Source: Bacillota bacterium (GTDB lineage Bacteria > Bacillota > Clostridia > Oscillospirales > Ruminococcaceae). From it: a stretch of DNA of 7,341 bases. Where the stretch lies: the NCBI GenBank assembly GCA_023433405.1, contig JAEZCT010000033.1, positions 1-7,341 on the forward strand. The letters run 5' to 3'. This document shows positions 4,678-7,341 of this stretch, one piece after another. A program made the position numbers and the translations under genes. The first letter of the stretch is position 1. Every line of letters begins with the position of its first letter. The notes beneath the pieces are model-generated. The model was not told the DNA's origin. It worked only from the letters and a program-made list of their open reading frames with translations, and did not search any database.

Positions 4678-6039
4678 TTGAAGTGTCCATACTATCAAGG
4701 AACTTTATTAACCAACACAAAAGCAGAAATCAAATGCGGAGAGCCAGAAACCAGGGGCAATGTAACGTTTTCCTATGATACAAAAACAGACCAAGGCAAG
4801 GATAACTACGAGGTTCGCCTTAAAATGTGCGTGGAGAATACCCCGGATCGTGCGTATTGTTCTCGCCCGTGTCGCCCATATCTTTTTCGGGAGCTTGAAC
4901 ACCTCGGGCAAAACCCGCAAAGCAACCATGATACCGTTGCCAACCTGCAAATAATGTATGAAAAGTTGGTGCCGCAGATGGCATTACAGCAACCTGAAAT
5001 TAAACAGGAGGACAAGACCATGTCAGAGCTTATCAATACCACGCCGATAGGCGTCGCGCAAAACCGTGCTTACGAGTTGCATCAGTACATCATCGCCCAA
5101 GCCCGCGTAGCCGGGCAGGCAATCAGCGAGATTGGGCGCAGCCTCAAGGAGATGCGCGACAGCAAGCTATACCTAGAACTCGGGCACGAAACCTTTGAAG
5201 CCTACACCGAGGACATGCTTAACATCAAGCAGCGTCAGGCGTATAACTACATATCCATCTACGAAACCTACGGTCCCAAGTTTATCGACGCCCACGCAGA
5301 CCTCGGTATAAGCAAACTACTCCTCCTGCAGGCGGTACCGGTCTATGACCGCGAGGACTTTATGCAGGAAAACGATGTCGCAGACCTCCCCACCCGCGAG
5401 TTGAAGGAGCTCACCGAAAAATACACCAAGGCATGCGAGCAACTCAGCCTGATGGAGGAGAAGAAAACAGACCTTGAGGAGGATAACCGCATAGTAACCG
5501 AGCGGGAGCAAAGACTGCAGGAGGAAAAAATAGAGCTCGAAAAACGCATTAAGCAGCTTGAAACCCGCCCGGTGGATGTCGCTGTCGAAGAACCCTCCAT
5601 TGAAACGCTTGCCAACATCCGCAAGGAAGCCGAGAAAGCCGCCGCCGCGAATCAGAAGGAAGCCATAGCAAAAGCGGTGGAAAAAGCCGAAAAGAAGGCA
5701 GCCAAGGACGCCGAGGAGAGAATCAAGGCAGCTAAGGAGGAGGCAAAGAAGGAAGCGGAGGAAGCCTTACAAGCAAGCTTGCAGGCAGTTGAGCTGGAGA
5801 AAGCCGCCGCCCTCGAGCGGGCAAAGGCAATGGAAAAACAGCTCTCCCTCGGTGCGAATCCGGATACTGTCCTTATCAAACATCTGTTTGACGAGATACA
5901 GAGCATCTACAACCGCATGACGGGCATCATTAAAAAGCTGGAGACCTCCGGCGCCGAGGCAGACACCGATGCCGCGGCAAAGTTTAAAGGCGCAGTCCGA
6001 AAGCTGCTCGAAATGCTCCTTAAACAGCTTGAGGGTTAA
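4678..6039 (+). CDS. Cys-rich N-domain fused to DUF3102 coiled-coil phage protein (453 aa)
   Basis: This single open frame has two parts. Residues 1-114 resemble a small stand-alone phage protein: MKCPYY start with Cys at 3, 20, 51, 61 and 65, a likely zinc site. From M115 (5020) it reads as a DUF3102-type protein: helical N-domain (about 130-225, with ISEIGRSLKEMRDSKLYLEL and a YTEDMLNIKQRQAYNYI segment), then a long coiled coil (about 240-305), an extremely Ala/Lys/Glu-rich helix (about 310-385), and a C-terminal helical cap. DUF3102 proteins are common in Firmicutes phages and suspected of DNA binding; no enzymatic motif is seen. The TTG start directly abuts the PcfJ TAG, with a G-rich site (GGGCGG, GGTGGG) upstream. 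A much better ribosome site sits inside at 5006-5011, so a 339-aa product from 5020 is probably made as well, or instead. Confidence 0.75.
   Translation: MKCPYYQGTLLTNTKAEIKCGEPETRGNVTFSYDTKTDQGKDNYEVRLKMCVENTPDRAYCSRPCRPYLFRELEHLGQNPQSNHDTVANLQIMYEKLVPQMALQQPEIKQEDKTMSELINTTPIGVAQNRAYELHQYIIAQARVAGQAISEIGRSLKEMRDSKLYLELGHETFEAYTEDMLNIKQRQAYNYISIYETYGPKFIDAHADLGISKLLLLQAVPVYDREDFMQENDVADLPTRELKELTEKYTKACEQLSLMEEKKTDLEEDNRIVTEREQRLQEEKIELEKRIKQLETRPVDVAVEEPSIETLANIRKEAEKAAAANQKEAIAKAVEKAEKKAAKDAEERIKAAKEEAKKEAEEALQASLQAVELEKAAALERAKAMEKQLSLGANPDTVLIKHLFDEIQSIYNRMTGIIKKLETSGAEADTDAAAKFKGAVRKLLEMLLKQLEG
5006..5022 (+). promoter_or_regulatory. internal ribosome site and start of DUF3102 protein
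   Basis: A perfect AGGAGG (5006-5011) is followed after 8 bases by ATG (5020-5022), in frame with the surrounding 453-aa ORF. The downstream product MSELINTTPIG begins exactly where DUF3102-type proteins usually start. In most phages I recall, the Cys-rich part is a separate gene. This site therefore probably marks the original start of the second gene (339 aa, 5020-6039). Confidence 0.7.
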
Positions 6040-6042
6040 GCC

Positions 6043-6363
6043 ATGGCGGGATATGACATATACGGCGGCAAAGACCCTAAAAACATCCTGCGCGGCATGC
6101 AAAGCCGCGCACAGGGTGAACTATTTGAAAAAATCATCATGACCAGCTGCGACCACTACCGCGAAAAAGGAATCGCGCACATCGAAAAAACCCCGGAGCC
6201 TTTCCATGTCACACGCTCCTGCGGCAATGGCAAGTTCCTCGGCAACTATGCCAAACAAGCCCAGCCGGACTTCAAAGGCTGCCATATGAGCGGGCAGGCA
6301 GTTGTGTTTGAGGCTAAACACACAGACGGCGACCGCATCACACAGGACAGGGTAACGCAATAG
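6043..6363 (+). CDS. recU: RecU-type Holliday junction resolvase, N-terminal part (amber-truncated)
   Basis: RecU resolves Holliday junctions as a dimer of the PD-(D/E)xK nuclease fold. Family features seen: G25-E-L-F-E29-K-I-I (first acidic helix), HIEKTPEPF (residues 46-54), and the core Q74-P-D76-F-K-G, then V87-V-F-E90-A-K92, giving E29, D76, E90 and K92 as the expected metal-site residues. The frame stops at TAG (6361-6363) after 106 aa. The same frame continues with convincing RecU C-terminal sequence to 6579, so the intact protein would be about 178 aa. The fragment keeps the catalytic residues but lacks the last strands and helices and is unlikely to fold normally. The ATG at 6043 lies 3 bases after the preceding TAA, with GAGGG at 6031-6035. 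CAG to TAG (Gln to amber) by one C-to-T change is the simplest origin. Confidence 0.75.
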   Translation: MAGYDIYGGKDPKNILRGMQSRAQGELFEKIIMTSCDHYREKGIAHIEKTPEPFHVTRSCGNGKFLGNYAKQAQPDFKGCHMSGQAVVFEAKHTDGDRITQDRVTQ

Positions 6364-6579
6364 CAAACGGACGCCATCAACCGGTACAAGCAAATGGGAG
6401 CGGATTGCTTTGTGCTCGTCTCGTTCGGGATGCAGCAGTTTTACTGCATCCCATGGTCAACGTGGCGCGACATGAAGCTTAATTATGGGAGTAAATACAT
6501 CACCCCGGCAGACGTGCAACAGTACCGCCGCCGGTTTGATGGTAGGGTAATCTATTTCCTCGAGCGGGAGGGCGGTTAA
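6364..6579 (+). pseudogene. C-terminal part of RecU after an in-frame amber codon
   Basis: The text after the TAG reads QTDAINRYKQMGADCFVLVS, then FYCIPWSTWRDMK, then KYITPADVQQYRRR and VIYFLE. This is the standard end of phage RecU-like proteins (Q-x-x-A-I/L-x-R-x-x-x-x-G-A, a strand ending in F, IPW..WRDMK..YG.KY.T..D...Y). It is in the same frame as the N-terminal part with no missing bases. The first ATG (6394) has no ribosome site, so it is not an independent gene. The continuity of the reading frame suggests the stop is recent, suppressed, or an artefact. Confidence 0.75.
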
Positions 6580-7095
6580 ATGATATGGGAATTATCAAAC
6601 CGAGCAGACCCAAAGGCGCGTGAACTGGCCGATAGACATTACAACCGGCAGAAGCCGGGCACGCCTCAGTTTGTGCCGCCCGGTCGATGTTTAGTGCTTT
6701 ATGCCAAGACAGAGAGCGGGCGGGCTTTTTGGGTAACGTCATGGCCATTTGCGCAATACGTGAGGCATGCATGGGCTGGTGCTTGGGTATGCTCCGCATT
6801 TCGCAACGAGCGCGCGGGGATAGCCAGTGAGATGATATGTGAGGCGGTAGCTTTAACTCGCGCGTACTTTGGAGACCCGCCGCCAAATGGGATGATAACC
6901 TTTATCGACCAACGCAAGGTACGCCCGACAATAACGCATGGCCGCGAAACGTGGGGCCGTACATACGAGCTTGCGGGGTTTCGCCCAGTTGGGACAACAA
7001 AAAGCGGATTGCTGGCATATCAACTCTTGCCGCAGGATATGCCAAAAGCGTGGCCAGGAAAGGAGGAAATCATGAATGGGGAAAAGCAAGCCTGA
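6580..7095 (+). CDS. GNAT-like phage protein, possibly Mom-type DNA modification (171 aa)
   Basis: This matches a widespread, poorly characterised phage family, recognisable by RHYNRQ (residues 19-24), PPGRCLVL (33-40), W-V-C-S-A-F-R-N-E (69-77), a following helix (80-96), MITFID (105-110) and YELAGFRPVGTTKSG (129-143). The order strand, R-rich turn, helix, strand, then Y-x-x-[AS]-GF-x-x-x-G fits a GNAT-type fold. The layout also resembles the phage Mu Mom protein (HHYS near the start, an R-x-x-S-E-S-R-A helix, WVISFAD, IYRASGF). Mom modifies adenine in phage DNA to evade restriction; that assignment here is a hypothesis. ATG 6580 directly follows the RecU TAA, with GGGAGGG at 6566-6572. The 3' end overlaps the next gene by 20 bases and contains its AGGAGG. 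A plain acetyltransferase is the main alternative. Confidence 0.65.
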   Translation: MIWELSNRADPKARELADRHYNRQKPGTPQFVPPGRCLVLYAKTESGRAFWVTSWPFAQYVRHAWAGAWVCSAFRNERAGIASEMICEAVALTRAYFGDPPPNGMITFIDQRKVRPTITHGRETWGRTYELAGFRPVGTTKSGLLAYQLLPQDMPKAWPGKEEIMNGEKQA

Positions 7096-7341
7096 CAGCA
7101 TCCACTTAACCCCCGACTTTTTTGAGCGGGCGGAAATCAAGGCAATCGAGGCCGAGCCGCACGGCAGCGAGTATGTACTAATCTACATCAAGCTGCTGGC
7201 CGCCAGCGCCGCCAGCGCGGGGCGCCTGCGGGCAAACGATGATACCCCGTACACGACCACCACACTGTCAGAGGCCATCCACGCCGACGCCAAAACGCTG
7301 TACGCCGCAATGACCGTGTTTATCTCACTGGGACTCGCCCG
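7076..7341 (+). CDS. phage replisome organiser, N-terminal domain (partial)
   Basis: Eighty-eight codons are visible and the gene runs off the right edge. The sequence pattern (I-H-L-T-P-D-F-F-E at 9-17, then IKAIEAEPHGSEYVLIYIKL, then SAGRLRAND, a TLSEAIHADAKTLYAAMTVF helix pair and LGLA) matches the N-terminal winged-helix domain of phage replisome organisers (Phage_rep_org_N). These bind the phage origin and recruit host helicase loaders or helicase. ATG at 7076 is chosen because AGGAGG (7061-7066) lies 9 bases upstream and the frame opens into this domain; ATG at 7072 belongs to the preceding gene's frame. Overlap with that gene (20 bases) implies translational coupling. The missing C-terminus decides whether it also carries a DnaC/DnaD-like part. 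Confidence 0.8.
   Translation, partial: MGKSKPDSIHLTPDFFERAEIKAIEAEPHGSEYVLIYIKLLAASAASAGRLRANDDTPYTTTTLSEAIHADAKTLYAAMTVFISLGLA

Noticed and set aside
5640..5830. Repeat-rich Ala/Lys/Glu segment as a DNA repeat array
   Set aside because: The codons vary and no fixed repeat unit exists; it is low-complexity helical protein sequence.
2008..7095. Genome-wide TAG-to-Gln recoding
   Set aside because: TAG closes the genes at 224, 2538 and 4677, with ribosome sites and new starts directly after; a single internal TAG in RecU is better explained by mutation or error. Kept only as a check.
1..7341. CRISPR array, tRNA genes, insertion-sequence ends or attachment sites
   Set aside because: No regularly spaced direct repeats, cloverleaf, transposase or terminal inverted repeat was seen on either strand.

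Overview
The window looks like the early (DNA-metabolism) region of a bacteriophage or prophage of a low-GC-lineage Gram-positive host, most likely a gut Clostridia (Oscillospiraceae/Lachnospiraceae-like). The grounds are: all supported genes are on the + strand, packed head to tail with overlaps of a few bases; strong AGGAGG-type ribosome sites and frequent GTG/TTG starts; and a phage gene set comprising an HUH rolling-circle-type replication protein, a PcfJ-domain protein, a DUF3102 coiled-coil protein, a RecU-type Holliday junction resolvase, a GNAT-like phage protein and the N-terminus of a phage replisome organiser. No structural, integrase or host gene is visible.

Layout. Positions 12-941 hold five small accessory ORFs: unknown, HTH-like, unknown, single-pass membrane, and a Cys-cluster ORF with a GTG start. 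Positions 942-1186 are non-coding and unusually structured. This stretch holds a near-consensus promoter on the MINUS strand (1014-1042) facing a minus-strand intrinsic terminator (931-969), which predicts a small RNA of about 77 nt. It also holds several hairpins on the + strand and an AT-rich box flanked by an inverted repeat, just before the HUH gene. Positions 1187-2006 encode the HUH replication protein, split by a +1 frameshift near 1712-1720. Then come a 176-aa unknown protein (2008-2538), the 708-aa PcfJ-domain protein (2551-4677), and an ORF that fuses a small Cys-rich domain to a DUF3102/coiled-coil protein (4678-6039, with a strong internal ribosome site before 5020). A RecU-type resolvase follows, interrupted by an amber codon (6043-6579), then a GNAT-like protein with possible resemblance to phage Mu Mom (6580-7095), and the start of a replisome organiser running off the right edge (7076-7341).

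How the genes fit together: this appears to be one early operon for replication and recombination, with two different kinds of replication initiator (HUH and replisome organiser), a junction resolvase, and a possible DNA-modification enzyme. Two replication/recombination genes carry disabling lesions, which suggests a decaying prophage, a mixed-population consensus, or sequencing error. The most novel-looking element is the predicted minus-strand small RNA upstream of the HUH gene. Its placement resembles the countertranscribed RNAs that control Rep in rolling-circle plasmids, but that role is inference.
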